Source: Lachnospiraceae bacterium (GTDB taxonomy: Bacteria > Bacillota > Clostridia > Lachnospirales > Lachnospiraceae). Taken from it: 64,000 nt of DNA. Under the pieces are notes generated by a model that ran no database searches, was not told the origin of the DNA, and worked only from the letters and a program-made list of their open reading frames with translations. Shown one piece after another: positions 25,974 to 34,527 of the stretch (position 1 is the first letter of the stretch; each line of letters opens with the position of its first letter). The DNA is taken from NCBI GenBank assembly GCA_017520425.1, contig JAFXFO010000011.1:34523-98522 (forward strand), written 5' to 3'. A program made the translations under genes and the position numbers.

Positions 25974-26824
25974 CCCTCTACCTCCTCTAACATTTTTTCC
26001 AGATAGGCGGGCAGATAAAATGCCCCCACATGCAGCTTGGTGGTATAATACCTGGTCCCCAGATTCAGCTTCTTCCACTTCTCTCCGTCGAAATCATCAA
26101 TGGGGTGGTACTTCTTGCTGGCAAAGCCAAAGAGCCAATACCCTGCCGCATAGGTAGGAATGTGGGCCTGATACACTCGGCTGATGGGGAATGTATTCAC
26201 GATACGCTTGTGACTTCTCTGCATGGCCTCCGCATCGTGCTTGTAAAAGGGGCTCCCCTGCTGATTCACCATGATGCCTTCCTCCCTCAGTGCATTGTAA
26301 CAGATGCCGTAAAACTCTCTGGTAAAGTACCCTTCCGAAGGACCGAAAGGATCATTGGAATCCACAATAATCAAATCATACTCCTCTTTGCAACGTCGGA
26401 TAAACCGCAGCGCATTGTCATAATAAATATGGACTCTGCTGTCATCCAATCGGCTGGCATTCTCCGGCAGATAAGCCCTGCAGGCCTCCACCACCTGTGG
26501 GTCCATTTCCACCAAATCGATACGCTTAACGCTTTCATAACGGGTCAGTTCCTTCACCACTCCGCCGTCTCCTGCACCGATAACCAGCACATCCTGAATA
26601 TTCGGATGTACCGACATGGGCACATGGGTAATCATTTCATCATAAATAAATTCATCCCGCTCCGTCAGCATCACATTGCCGTCCAAAGCCAGCACCTTTC
26701 CAAACTCCGGCGTTTCAAAAATATCAATTTGCTGATAATCGCTCTTGCGGGAATACAAATGCTTGTTCATACGGATGCTGTGTTTCACATCCGGTGCATG
26801 ATATTCACTAAACCATAGCTCCAC
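25970..26824 (-). CDS. speE: Spermidine synthase (polyamine aminopropyltransferase)
   Basis: 284 aa from a GTG start with GAGGAGG upstream. Blocks are MLTERDEFIYDEMITHVPM, VIGAGDGGVVKELTRY, LVEMDPQVVEACR, IVDSNDPFGPSEGYF and GFASKKYHPIDD. SpeE transfers an aminopropyl group from decarboxylated SAM to putrescine. SpeD, which makes decarboxylated SAM, is not in the window. The operon therefore holds two alternative ways of making spermidine. Confidence 0.93.
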   Translation of the reverse strand: MELWFSEYHAPDVKHSIRMNKHLYSRKSDYQQIDIFETPEFGKVLALDGNVMLTERDEFIYDEMITHVPMSVHPNIQDVLVIGAGDGGVVKELTRYESVKRIDLVEMDPQVVEACRAYLPENASRLDDSRVHIYYDNALRFIRRCKEEYDLIIVDSNDPFGPSEGYFTREFYGICYNALREEGIMVNQQGSPFYKHDAEAMQRSHKRIVNTFPISRVYQAHIPTYAAGYWLFGFASKKYHPIDDFDGEKWKKLNLGTRYYTTKLHVGAFYLPAYLEKMLEEVEG

Positions 26825-26837
26825 TTATTTCTCCTCC

Positions 26838-28280
26838 TCACAAAAGCACGTTTAAATGCTGTATTTCCGGGTCCTCCGGTCCGGTCATGGAACAGCCCTT
26901 CACACGTGCATATTCTATATAATCCAAAATCTCCCTGGTAATCCGTTCTCCGGGTGCCAGAATCGGGATCCCCGGAGGATAACACATGACAAACTCATTA
27001 CAAACCAATCCCGCACTCTCCTGAATGGGTACACTCTTCTTCTGCGCATAAAAGGCCTCCTGGGGACTACATACCACCTCCGGGTCGATGTACTCCTGAC
27101 TGAGTAATCCGCTGCTGTCCTTCTGGAATCTGCGCCGGATTTCCGTCAGGGCACTTACCAGACGCTCCAGCTCCTGAGGTCTGTCGCCGATGGATAGATA
27201 AGCCAATATATTGCCGATGTCACCAAACTCAATCTGGATGTCATACTCATCTCTTAAAAGGTCATAAACCTCAATGCCCGCCAGACCGATGTCCCTGGTA
27301 TGTATACTGAGCTTGGTGGGGTCGAAATCATAGATGGAATTGCCGTTTACCAACTCCCTGCCAAAGGCATAATATCCACCGATTTCATTGATTTCCTCCC
27401 TGGCATACTCTGCCATCCGGATCACCTTATCAAAAACTTCCCGGCCCCGAAGTGCCAGATTCCGCCTGCTGATATCCAGACTGGACATGAGCAAATAGCT
27501 TCCGGAAGTGGTCTGGGTCAGATTAATAATCTGGCGCACATGTCCCACATTCATATTGGGGCCTATGAGAAGCAAACTGGACTGGGTCAGGCTGCCACCG
27601 CTCTTATGCATGGACACGGCTGCCATATCCGCTCCTGCCGCCATGGCCGACACCGGCATATTCTCCCCGAAATAAAAATGAGTCCCGTGAGCTTCATCCG
27701 CCAGACAATACATGCCTGCATCATGGGCCATTTTAACGATAGCTTTGATATCACTGCAAATGCCATAATAGGTAGGATTGTTCACAAACACTGCCACTGC
27801 GTCCGGATGCTTTTCAATAGCCTTGGCAACCTGCTCCCGCTGCATGCCCAGAGAGATGCCAAGCCTATGGTCCACCTCCGGATTTACATACACAGGTACC
27901 GCACCGCAAAGCACCAGTGCATTGATGACACTGCGGTGAACGTTTCGGGGTAGTATGATTTTGTCCCCTCTTTTACAAGTGGAAAGAATCATACTCTGGA
28001 CAGAACTGGTGGTGCCGCCCACCATTAAAAAAGCATGGGCCGCTCCAAAGGCCTCTGCAGCCAATTGCTCCGCCTCCTGTATGACGGACACCGGATGGCA
28101 CAGGTTGTCCAAGGGTTTCATACTGTTTACATCGATACTGACACATTTCTCTCCTAAAAACTCCGCCAGTTCGGGATTGCCCCGGCCGTGCTTATGTCCC
28201 GGCACATCAAAGGGTACTACCCTCATCTGACGGAAAGTCTGTAAGGCTTCATAAATAGGTGCTTCATTTTGATTTAACAT
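26838..28280 (-). CDS. speA: Arginine decarboxylase (Orn/Lys/Arg decarboxylase family, fold III-like)
   Basis: 480 aa from the ATG at 28280, with GGAGG 7 nt upstream; the longer frame enters the leader's terminator and is rejected. Markers are FDVPGHKHGRGNPEL, GTTSSVQSMIL, ADEAHGTHF (195-203) and the PLP lysine in SMHKSGGSLTQSS (Lys226). Arginine is the likely substrate because agmatinase lies two genes downstream; lysine or ornithine cannot be excluded from sequence. It is the first gene of the operon and is preceded by a ~380-nt structured leader. Confidence 0.88.
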   Translation of the reverse strand: MLNQNEAPIYEALQTFRQMRVVPFDVPGHKHGRGNPELAEFLGEKCVSIDVNSMKPLDNLCHPVSVIQEAEQLAAEAFGAAHAFLMVGGTTSSVQSMILSTCKRGDKIILPRNVHRSVINALVLCGAVPVYVNPEVDHRLGISLGMQREQVAKAIEKHPDAVAVFVNNPTYYGICSDIKAIVKMAHDAGMYCLADEAHGTHFYFGENMPVSAMAAGADMAAVSMHKSGGSLTQSSLLLIGPNMNVGHVRQIINLTQTTSGSYLLMSSLDISRRNLALRGREVFDKVIRMAEYAREEINEIGGYYAFGRELVNGNSIYDFDPTKLSIHTRDIGLAGIEVYDLLRDEYDIQIEFGDIGNILAYLSIGDRPQELERLVSALTEIRRRFQKDSSGLLSQEYIDPEVVCSPQEAFYAQKKSVPIQESAGLVCNEFVMCYPPGIPILAPGERITREILDYIEYARVKGCSMTGPEDPEIQHLNVLL

Positions 28281-28287
28281 AGGGTTC

Positions 28288-28664
28288 CTCCAAAAAAATA
28301 AAGAGCACAAGTCATTTACACAACTTGCGCTCCATTCATCTGTTTTTATCCGATTTAAGGCAATGAGACCGGCACTCAGTCCGGCTAACACTTTACCTCG
28401 CTAAAGTCTTTGGATGAATATATAGGATTTCAGAGTCTATATAGCAACAATACTTTTACTACTCTTATTGACCGTTTCACAAGTTTGTGCGGATGCACAT
28501 TTCGGTTATAAAGTAACCAACTCAGAAATTTGAGCTTCTAACTCAATCAATAAGGCGGCAAGCCGCCAATCGGCAGTGGACCCGGCTGTCCGTATGGCCT
28601 CGACTCCCGTAGGAGTGGTCCGTAAAAATTGCTTGGAAAGACTCTGTCAAAGATTCATTCCACA
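28288..28664 (-). promoter_or_regulatory. Long structured leader with terminator upstream of speA
   Basis: The minus-strand promoter at 28669-28697 predicts a ~380-nt untranslated leader. It holds several clear hairpins: ACTCC-TACG-GGAGT (about 28602-28615), GGCGGC-TT-GCCGCC, GGTTA-CTTTA-TAACC, TGTGCATCCGCACA, and CCGGAC-TGAGT-GCCGGT. The last is followed by a perfect-looking intrinsic terminator GAGCGCAAGT / ACTTGTGCTC with a T run (about 28292-28332). A terminator between promoter and gene indicates attenuation. I compared it by eye with lysine, SAM, cobalamin, T-box and guanidine leaders and found no match. Confidence 0.65.
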
Positions 28665-28668
28665 GACA

Positions 28669-28697
28669 TTTATAAAGCATGTAAACAGAAAAGTCAA
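28669..28697 (-). promoter_or_regulatory. Promoter of the polyamine operon
   Basis: Minus-strand TTGACT (28692-28697), 17 nt and TATAAA (28669-28674). Confidence 0.75.
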
Positions 28698-28741
28698 TGC
28701 TTTTTTATCGACAAATTTACGGAAAACGTTATCAATTTTAT

Positions 28742-28770
28742 TTGACGTCACATCTAAATTGTCGTACAAT
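28742..28770 (+). promoter_or_regulatory. Promoter of the thuA-like operon
   Basis: TTGACG (28742-28747), 17 nt, TACAAT (28765-28770). It is divergent from the polyamine promoter, with only about 45 bp between the two -35 boxes. Confidence 0.8.
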
Positions 28771-28821
28771 ATAGCACAAGAATATAAAATTATCAAAATC
28801 CAAAAAGAGAGGGTTACAACT

Positions 28822-29469
28822 ATGAAAAAAGCATTCTTTTTAACCGGTGACTATTGGCATCACGCTGATACCATCGAACCTTTGGTGGATGTACTATTTG
28901 ATAAGGCTACCTGGCAGGTAACCTTTTCTGAAAATCCCGCAGATATGCTGTCTACGGAGGCCTGGGACCTAATTCTTACCTTCAAAGATCCTATCGAAAA
29001 CGACCAGATTCCCACCCCTGTATGGTGTGATGAAGAGTGGACAAAGGCTTTATTTACCAATGTGCAAGAGAATGGCACCGGACTGATGATTCTTCACGCT
29101 GCCCTGACAGATATGGAAGCTGACCATCCTATAGTCACCGATATGATTCAGTCCATGTTTATTACTCACCCCATGCAGTGTCCCGTGACCATGAAGCCCA
29201 TCAAGGAGCATCCTGTTACAAAAGGCATCAATGAGTTCACCTTCCCGGAAAATGATGAACATTATGTGATGGAAATGAATGCTGACGCAGATGTCATTAT
29301 GCTGGCTGAAACCATTTCTCACAATGGCACACGCCCCGGTATGTGGGTAAAGGAATCCGGCAAGGGCAGAATCTGTTGCATCACTCCCGGACACACTACC
29401 AAGAATCTTCTGTGTGAGGAATATGTTAAGCTTATGAAAAATGCAATCAACTGGTGCACCAAGCAATAG
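28822..29469 (+). CDS. ThuA-like domain protein
   Basis: 215 aa from the ATG at 28822 (AGAGAGGG upstream); the longer frame from 28576 crosses the promoter. It shows the ThuA/class I glutamine-amidotransferase-like fold pattern: [46 protein letters not shown] and [17 protein letters not shown]. ThuA proteins are linked to trehalose/disaccharide use, but their reaction is poorly defined. It leads an operon with a sugar acetyltransferase and a GH5 enzyme, supporting a carbohydrate role. Confidence 0.85.
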   Translation: MKKAFFLTGDYWHHADTIEPLVDVLFDKATWQVTFSENPADMLSTEAWDLILTFKDPIENDQIPTPVWCDEEWTKALFTNVQENGTGLMILHAALTDMEADHPIVTDMIQSMFITHPMQCPVTMKPIKEHPVTKGINEFTFPENDEHYVMEMNADADVIMLAETISHNGTRPGMWVKESGKGRICCITPGHTTKNLLCEEYVKLMKNAINWCTKQ

Positions 29470-29480
29470 GAGACCATACT

Positions 29481-30074
29481 ATGACCGAAAAAGAAAAAGC
29501 TGCAGCGGGCTATTTGTACAACCCGAATTATGATATGGAGCTCCTTGTGGACCTCCACAAGTGTAATGATTTATGCCACGAGTTTAATCAACTGCGCCCC
29601 TCCCAACGTGCTGAACAAACAGATTTGTTGAAACAAATTTTTGCCAAAATGGGACAGCAGGTTTTTGTAAATACTCCTTTCTGGTGCGATTATGGCTACA
29701 ATACTACGGTAGGTAATAATTTCTTCGCCAACCACAACTGTCAGATTCTGGATGGCGGTAAGGTGACCTTCGGAGACAATGTATTTATCGCTCCCAACTG
29801 TACCTTCACCACTGCGGAACATGCATTGGATGCGGAACAGCGTAACGAAGGACTTGAGGTGGCTCTGCCCATTACTATAGGTAACAATGTATGGATCGGC
29901 GCAGGCACCATTGTACTGGGTGGTGTGACCATCGGCGACAATACGGTTATCGGTGCCGGAAGCGTAGTCACCAAGGATATTCCCTCCGGCGTAATTGCTG
30001 TAGGCGTGCCTTGCAAGGTGTTACGCGAGATTACGGAAGAAGACAAAAACAAATATCCTACATTCCAAGGATAA
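29481..30074 (+). CDS. Sugar O-acetyltransferase (maltose/galactoside acetyltransferase family)
   Basis: 197 aa from the ATG at 29481 with AGGAG upstream. It has a left-handed beta-helix of hexapeptide repeats ([53 protein letters not shown]). The catalytic His is in [13 protein letters not shown]. The N-terminal maltose-transacetylase helical region ([19 protein letters not shown]) is present. It transfers acetyl from acetyl-CoA to a sugar hydroxyl. It lies 11 nt after the thuA-like gene and 31 nt before the GH5 gene. Confidence 0.92.
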   Translation: MTEKEKAAAGYLYNPNYDMELLVDLHKCNDLCHEFNQLRPSQRAEQTDLLKQIFAKMGQQVFVNTPFWCDYGYNTTVGNNFFANHNCQILDGGKVTFGDNVFIAPNCTFTTAEHALDAEQRNEGLEVALPITIGNNVWIGAGTIVLGGVTIGDNTVIGAGSVVTKDIPSGVIAVGVPCKVLREITEEDKNKYPTFQG

Positions 30075-30105
30075 TCATGCATTACTTATATAAGGAGGTA
30101 CTTTT

Positions 30106-31176
30106 ATGACACAGAAGAAAGCCATCCCCGCCCCCTTTACCAAGGGCATCAACTTCACCAACTGGCTGGAGTACAAAAGAGCGGATTTGATTGACCCTGA
30201 TTACTATACTAAGCAGGATTTTCTGAATGCTAAGAAGCTGGGATGTGATTGCATACGCCTTCCCATCCATTTTGAAGAGATTTGTGAAGGCATCGCAGAT
30301 TATAGGATTCCCGAGAAGATTTTCGCCATTCTGGACAAGGTGGCTGCCTGGGCAGAAGAGTTAGAGCTTTATGTGATTTTCGACTTCCATAACGCTACCC
30401 ACATCGGTTCCCAGACCTCTACTGAGGTGGAAAATCTGCTGACTCCCCTTTGGACACAGATTGCTTCCCGCTACAAGGATGCAACAAAATACCTGATTTA
30501 CGAGTTGATGAACGAGCCCCACGGTATTGAAGTTCCCCTTTGGAACGACATCATCGGACGTGTATTTAAAGTGGTTCGCAGCATCGACCCCAACCACTAC
30601 ATTGTTGCCGGTGGCGCGGATTGGAACAGCTTTGCTGCCATGAAGACCTTACCTGATTTTCAGGATGACAAGGTGATTTACACCTTCCATTTTTACGACC
30701 CCCATACCTTCACCCATCAGGGCGCTTCCTGGTGCCATATGCAACGTGTGATTCATATTCCCTTCCCTTATGATGCAGACCGTATGCCTGCACTTCCCGA
30801 GGATGCTACCGAGGAGGAGAAGGAAAAATTTGCCGCTTACCCTGAGCAGGGCACCGTAGAAAAGGTTGCAGAATTCTTCGACCAGTATGTGGCCTTCAGT
30901 CAGGAACGTCAGGCTCCTGTATTCTGTGGCGAATTCGGTTGCTTCGCTCCTTTCGCTGACCACACTGACCGTGTAAACTGGTACACCATCGTCACCAACT
31001 TACTGGAAGAACGCGGCATCGCCCGTACCAGCTGGGATTACTACGGTGGTTTTGGACCTTTCAGTATGGACCGCTTTAAGATAAGAGCCGCCGGTAAAGA
31101 GCTCAAGCTCCTTTTCCCTGACGACTTGGATATGGATATTGTAAAGGCGTTGGGACTTAATTGCGATTTGAAATAA
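30106..31176 (+). CDS. Glycoside hydrolase family 5 (cytoplasmic endoglucanase-like)
   Basis: 356 aa with AAGGAGG upstream. The GH5 barrel has FTKGINFTNWLEY, CIRLPIHFEE, YVIFDFHNATH, the acid/base Glu in LMNEPHG (Glu137) and the nucleophile in FCGEFGCF (Glu276). There is no signal peptide, so it acts in the cytoplasm on imported oligosaccharides, consistent with the sugar acetyltransferase beside it. The substrate (beta-glucan, mannan or a glucoside) cannot be fixed by eye. Confidence 0.9.
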   Translation: MTQKKAIPAPFTKGINFTNWLEYKRADLIDPDYYTKQDFLNAKKLGCDCIRLPIHFEEICEGIADYRIPEKIFAILDKVAAWAEELELYVIFDFHNATHIGSQTSTEVENLLTPLWTQIASRYKDATKYLIYELMNEPHGIEVPLWNDIIGRVFKVVRSIDPNHYIVAGGADWNSFAAMKTLPDFQDDKVIYTFHFYDPHTFTHQGASWCHMQRVIHIPFPYDADRMPALPEDATEEEKEKFAAYPEQGTVEKVAEFFDQYVAFSQERQAPVFCGEFGCFAPFADHTDRVNWYTIVTNLLEERGIARTSWDYYGGFGPFSMDRFKIRAAGKELKLLFPDDLDMDIVKALGLNCDLK

Positions 31177-31181
31177 ATCAG

Positions 31182-31210
31182 TTGACAAATCCTCCCACAG
31201 GTGCTATCTT
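31182..31210 (+). promoter_or_regulatory. Promoter upstream of the small ORF and GNAT cluster
   Basis: TTGACA (31182-31187), 17 nt, TATCTT (31205-31210), beginning 6 nt after the GH5 stop. Confidence 0.65.
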
Positions 31211-31248
31211 AAGAAAAATTATTACCACTCTACGAAAGGAGAACTGTA

Positions 31249-31386
31249 ATGTTTGCAGCGTTAACAGAAATGATTTTAACTGCATATGTGATTAGAGGCT
31301 TTGTGTTCATTCATAGATACGTGAAACACTTAAGTCTTATTTGTCATACGCAAACATTATATCCACGGTATTCTTGTATTTCGTAA
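31249..31386 (+). CDS. Possible 45-aa leader peptide or small membrane protein
   Basis: A short frame with a strong ribosome site (GAAAGGAG, 7 nt spacing) begins MFAALTEMILTAYVIRG. It has one hydrophobic stretch and ends RYSCIS. It lies 39 nt downstream of a promoter and about 30 nt before a terminator-like hairpin. ATGTTTGCAG at its start is repeated within that hairpin. It may be a regulatory leader peptide, a small protein or chance. Confidence 0.4.
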   Translation: MFAALTEMILTAYVIRGFVFIHRYVKHLSLICHTQTLYPRYSCIS

Positions 31387-31414
31387 TATCCTTTTGATAA
31401 ATTAGAAACCATTC

Positions 31415-31459
31415 GGGAGCTGATGTTTGCAGGGTGCAGATATCAGCTCCCTTCGCATT
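31415..31459 (+). promoter_or_regulatory. Hairpin in the leader of the GNAT cluster
   Basis: Perfect 10-bp stem GGGAGCTGAT / ATCAGCTCCC (31415-31424 and 31442-31451) followed by TTCGCATTT and then the AAGGAGGAG ribosome site of the first GNAT gene. The T run is weak, so it may be an attenuator or a stability hairpin. Confidence 0.5.
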
Positions 31460-31474
31460 TAAGGAGGAGTACTT

Positions 31475-32269
31475 ATGAAAATCGAAAGAGACAACAAAAT
31501 CTTTGAATCCCCTGCCTACAAGAAGGATGAAAACCGCTTTTACAACATAAAGGTAAATTTTCCAAGTGAGGAATTAATCCTTTATAGTGATGAGGAAAGC
31601 TATGTCATTGCCAGAGGCTCTGAAAAATATCCCACATGGATATGGACAGCGGATGAGATTACCCAAAAGCAGATGGCCGAAGCAGCAGAAGCTCTTGCCT
31701 CAAACTTTTTAACTCTTGATAGTAACAAGCTGACTGCCAAGAAAGCCTTTTACGATTATTTGGTTGAAAAGAAGTTCCCCTATCTGAATAAAGACCGCTA
31801 TTTTGAAATGGGCACCCTGGAGTGCCATAAGCTGAAAACTCCCCGTAAATGTGACGGACAAATGGAGAAAGCTACCATGGCCGATTTAGAACTCCTGGCC
31901 GGGTATCTCTATGATGCCTGTGTAGAAATGGATGGAGTAGACTCTATTACCACGGAGCGTGCTCTTGAAAAGACAAAAGAACGAATTGAGTCTGACACTT
32001 TCTTTGTCTGGCGCAGTGCTGAGGGAAAGGTGGTCTGCCAAGCTACTTACCGCATTACCGGCAAGCTGGTTAAAATCACTTCCGTCTATACGCCCAAGGA
32101 GGAACGCAGAAAAGCCTATGCCACCAATTTGATTCACGATATGAGTAAGCTTTTACTGGACATGGGACTGACACCTCTTTTGTACACAGACTACAACTAC
32201 CCGGCCTCTAACACCGCTTACATCAACGCAGGCTATGAAGCTACCGGCATATTAATCAGCTTTAACTGA
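31475..32269 (+). CDS. GNAT acetyltransferase with N-terminal extension
   Basis: 264 aa. The C-terminal half is a GNAT domain: TFFVWRSAEGKVVCQATYRI, then LVKITSVYTPKEERRKAYATNLIHDMS (acetyl-CoA pyrophosphate loop in degenerate form) and TDYNYPASNTAYINAGYE. The N-terminal ~120 residues are unassigned. The substrate is unknown. It is the first gene of a five-gene cluster that holds three GNAT proteins. Confidence 0.85.
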   Translation: MKIERDNKIFESPAYKKDENRFYNIKVNFPSEELILYSDEESYVIARGSEKYPTWIWTADEITQKQMAEAAEALASNFLTLDSNKLTAKKAFYDYLVEKKFPYLNKDRYFEMGTLECHKLKTPRKCDGQMEKATMADLELLAGYLYDACVEMDGVDSITTERALEKTKERIESDTFFVWRSAEGKVVCQATYRITGKLVKITSVYTPKEERRKAYATNLIHDMSKLLLDMGLTPLLYTDYNYPASNTAYINAGYEATGILISFN

Positions 32270-32295
32270 AGAATGAAAAAGGAGGATGAAACTCT

Positions 32296-32838
32296 ATGAA
32301 ACTCGTATTTCCCACACTAGCCTACAAAGAAAAAGCCATGGAATTCATCAATGAATTCTACGAATACGACTCTGAAATCAACGGAGTTGGTGCCTTACAT
32401 TGGTTTTTGAAGGAATCCACCTATGAAGCATGGTTGGAGAAGGTCTTAGCCGACATAGACATAGCCAATGTGGAGGCCGATAGAGTCCCCGCACTGACTT
32501 ACTTTTTTGTAAGAGAGGAAGACGACCGCATCCTGGGCATGATTAATCTGCGACTGGCTTTGAATGATTTCCTGCGTACGGAGGGCGGACATATCGGCTA
32601 CAGTATCCGCCCCACTGAAAGACGCAAAGGCTACGGCAGCCGCATGCTTCAGGAAGCCCTGAAGGTTTATGACTGGTTAAGTATCGGTCAGGTACTGCTC
32701 TCCTGCAGCTGTGAAAACCCGGCTTCCGCAGGTGTCATTCAAAACTGCGGCGGTGTGCTGTTAGATGAATTCTACAGCGAGACCTTCCAGGAAAATATAC
32801 AGAAATACGCTATCTATCGAAAGGAGCAACCGGTATGA
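32296..32838 (+). CDS. GNAT acetyltransferase
   Basis: 180 aa. The GNAT pattern is clear: YFFVREEDDRILGMINLRLAL, the acetyl-CoA loop YSIRPTERRKGYGSRML, and SCSCENPASAGVIQNCGGVL. It belongs to the group related to ribosomal-protein/aminoglycoside N-acetyltransferase-like proteins of Firmicutes. The stop overlaps the next gene's start (ATGA), so they are coupled. Confidence 0.88.
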   Translation: MKLVFPTLAYKEKAMEFINEFYEYDSEINGVGALHWFLKESTYEAWLEKVLADIDIANVEADRVPALTYFFVREEDDRILGMINLRLALNDFLRTEGGHIGYSIRPTERRKGYGSRMLQEALKVYDWLSIGQVLLSCSCENPASAGVIQNCGGVLLDEFYSETFQENIQKYAIYRKEQPV

Positions 32839-33959
32839 CAAAAAAGAATTTAGTATGGCCGGATTACGAAAACTGCCTGGCCAATCTGCCCAATTCCATC
32901 TTAAACCACTTCGGTCAGCCTACCGTGGGAAGTACCCTTCCTCTGGCAGACAAATATTTGCAAAAGGAATACAAGAATGTGGTTCTGCTTTTGCTGGATG
33001 GTATGGGGCAGCGTATTTTAGACAGTTGTCTGGAGGAACAGGGCCTCTTTCGTAAGAATCTGGCGGGAACCTATAGGTCCGTATTTTTATCCACAACAGT
33101 AGCCGCTACCACCTCCGCAATGTCCGGACTACAGCCCTGTGAACACAGCTGGCTGGGCTGGGAATGCTATTATCCCCAGGTGAATGAGAATGTCACCGTG
33201 TTTTTCAATACCATCCAGGGCACCAAGGAACCGGTGGCAGACTATAATGTTCCTTGGACCGTAACACCCTATGAAAATGTAATGCATAAAATCAATAAAG
33301 CCGGTGGTCATGCTTATACCTGTGCCCCTTTTTTAGAACCCTTTCCCCAAAGCTTTGAAGGCATCTGTGCCCAAATCAAGGCTCTTTGCAAACAGCCGGA
33401 ACGCAAATACATATATGCCTACTGGAACCAGCCGGATGGCTTACTACACCGCAATGGTTGTACCTCGGCCGTGGTAAAAGAGGAACTTATGCTACTGGAA
33501 GAAGCCGTGAAACAGCTGACTGCTGAGCTTGAGGACACCATTATCTTTGTCACGGCGGACCATGGTCATATTGATACGGATTATGTGGTGTGGCAGGACT
33601 ATCCCAAACTTGCAGACTGTTTGGTGCGACTTCCTTCCCTGGAACCTCGGGTACTTAATTTCTTCGTAAAGGAAGGAAAACATGCCTTCTTCGAAGCAGA
33701 GTTTAACAAGGAATTCGGCGACAAATTTCTGCTGATGCCCATGGAGGAAGCCATCGAAAAGAAACTCTTCGGTACCGGTACCCCTCACGAACATTTCCGC
33801 TCCATGCTGGGGGACTATCTGGCTATTGCAATCAGCGACCTTTCGATTTATTATAATGAGGAGAGATGGGTATCCATGCATGGCAGTGTAACGGAAGATG
33901 AAATGCTGATACCGCTAATCGTACTAAATAAAGGCAGTCAAAAGGAGGACCCGTCATGA
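32835..33959 (+). CDS. Alkaline phosphatase/nucleotide pyrophosphatase-superfamily hydrolase
   Basis: 374 aa. Superfamily sites are VVLLLLDGMGQRIL (metal Asp), the nucleophile region FLSTTVAATTSAMSG and FVTADHGHIDTDYV (metal Asp-His). It resembles type I phosphodiesterases without a signal peptide, so it is cytoplasmic. It overlaps both neighbouring GNAT genes by 4 nt, a tight operon. The substrate is not known. Confidence 0.85.
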   Translation: MTKKNLVWPDYENCLANLPNSILNHFGQPTVGSTLPLADKYLQKEYKNVVLLLLDGMGQRILDSCLEEQGLFRKNLAGTYRSVFLSTTVAATTSAMSGLQPCEHSWLGWECYYPQVNENVTVFFNTIQGTKEPVADYNVPWTVTPYENVMHKINKAGGHAYTCAPFLEPFPQSFEGICAQIKALCKQPERKYIYAYWNQPDGLLHRNGCTSAVVKEELMLLEEAVKQLTAELEDTIIFVTADHGHIDTDYVVWQDYPKLADCLVRLPSLEPRVLNFFVKEGKHAFFEAEFNKEFGDKFLLMPMEEAIEKKLFGTGTPHEHFRSMLGDYLAIAISDLSIYYNEERWVSMHGSVTEDEMLIPLIVLNKGSQKEDPS

Positions 33960-34504
33960 AATTCGAACCCAGAACAATCACCCTAAAGGATGGCAGAAGC
34001 TGTATCTTACGTCCCACTCATCCTGATGATGCAGCAGAAATGATAACCTACTTAAAAATGATTTCTGAAGAAACCCGTTTTGTCCTACGCAACCCGGACG
34101 AAGTAACATATACTTTGGAACAGGAGAGAGAAATCCTGGGGAATCTGCTGGAGGACCAAGGCTCCGTCATGATGCTGGCTGTTGTAGACGGCCAGGTAGC
34201 CGGAAACTGCAGCATCAATGGGATGGGCAATAAAAGAAGAATTCTTCACCGCTGCAGCATGGCAATTGCCCTAAAGAAGGAATTCTGGAATCTGGGCATC
34301 GGCACCGCCATGATTACATACCTAACCGAACTGGCGAAACAAATCGGCTTTGAACAAATGGAGCTGGATGTGGTGGCCGATAATGAGCGCGGCCGAAAGC
34401 TCTATGAGAAATGTGGCTTCGTAGAAACCGGCAGAAGAATGCGTGCCATGAAATATGATGATGGTACCTATGCGGATGAAATTGTAATGATAAAACTACT
34501 GTAG
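33956..34504 (+). CDS. GNAT acetyltransferase
   Basis: 182 aa. It carries CILRPTHPDDAAEMITYLKM at the N-terminus, AVVDGQVAGNCSIN, the acetyl-CoA loop IALKKEFWNLGIGTAMITY, and ELDVVADNERGRKLYEKCGFVETGRR. This matches the small GNAT enzymes annotated broadly as L-amino acid or ribosomal N-acetyltransferases. It is coupled to the upstream phosphodiesterase gene and followed after 23 nt by the YbaK-like gene. Confidence 0.88.
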   Translation: MKFEPRTITLKDGRSCILRPTHPDDAAEMITYLKMISEETRFVLRNPDEVTYTLEQEREILGNLLEDQGSVMMLAVVDGQVAGNCSINGMGNKRRILHRCSMAIALKKEFWNLGIGTAMITYLTELAKQIGFEQMELDVVADNERGRKLYEKCGFVETGRRMRAMKYDDGTYADEIVMIKLL

Positions 34505-34527
34505 AAACAGCCAAAGGAGACTTAACC

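Noticed and set aside
28340-28360. A third copy of the structured leader element, from the shared string CGGATAAAAACA
   Set aside because: Only about 12 bases match, in the opposite orientation relative to the gene, and the pairing partner is absent.
26838-28391. Start of speA at 28391
   Set aside because: That frame reads through the leader's terminator; the ATG at 28280 has a strong ribosome site and matches the family N-terminus.
28288-28664. Lysine (L-box), SAM or cobalamin riboswitch before speA
   Set aside because: Short look-alikes (GAGGTAAAG, GCCGGGTCCACTGCC) occur but the remaining conserved blocks of these classes are missing or out of order.
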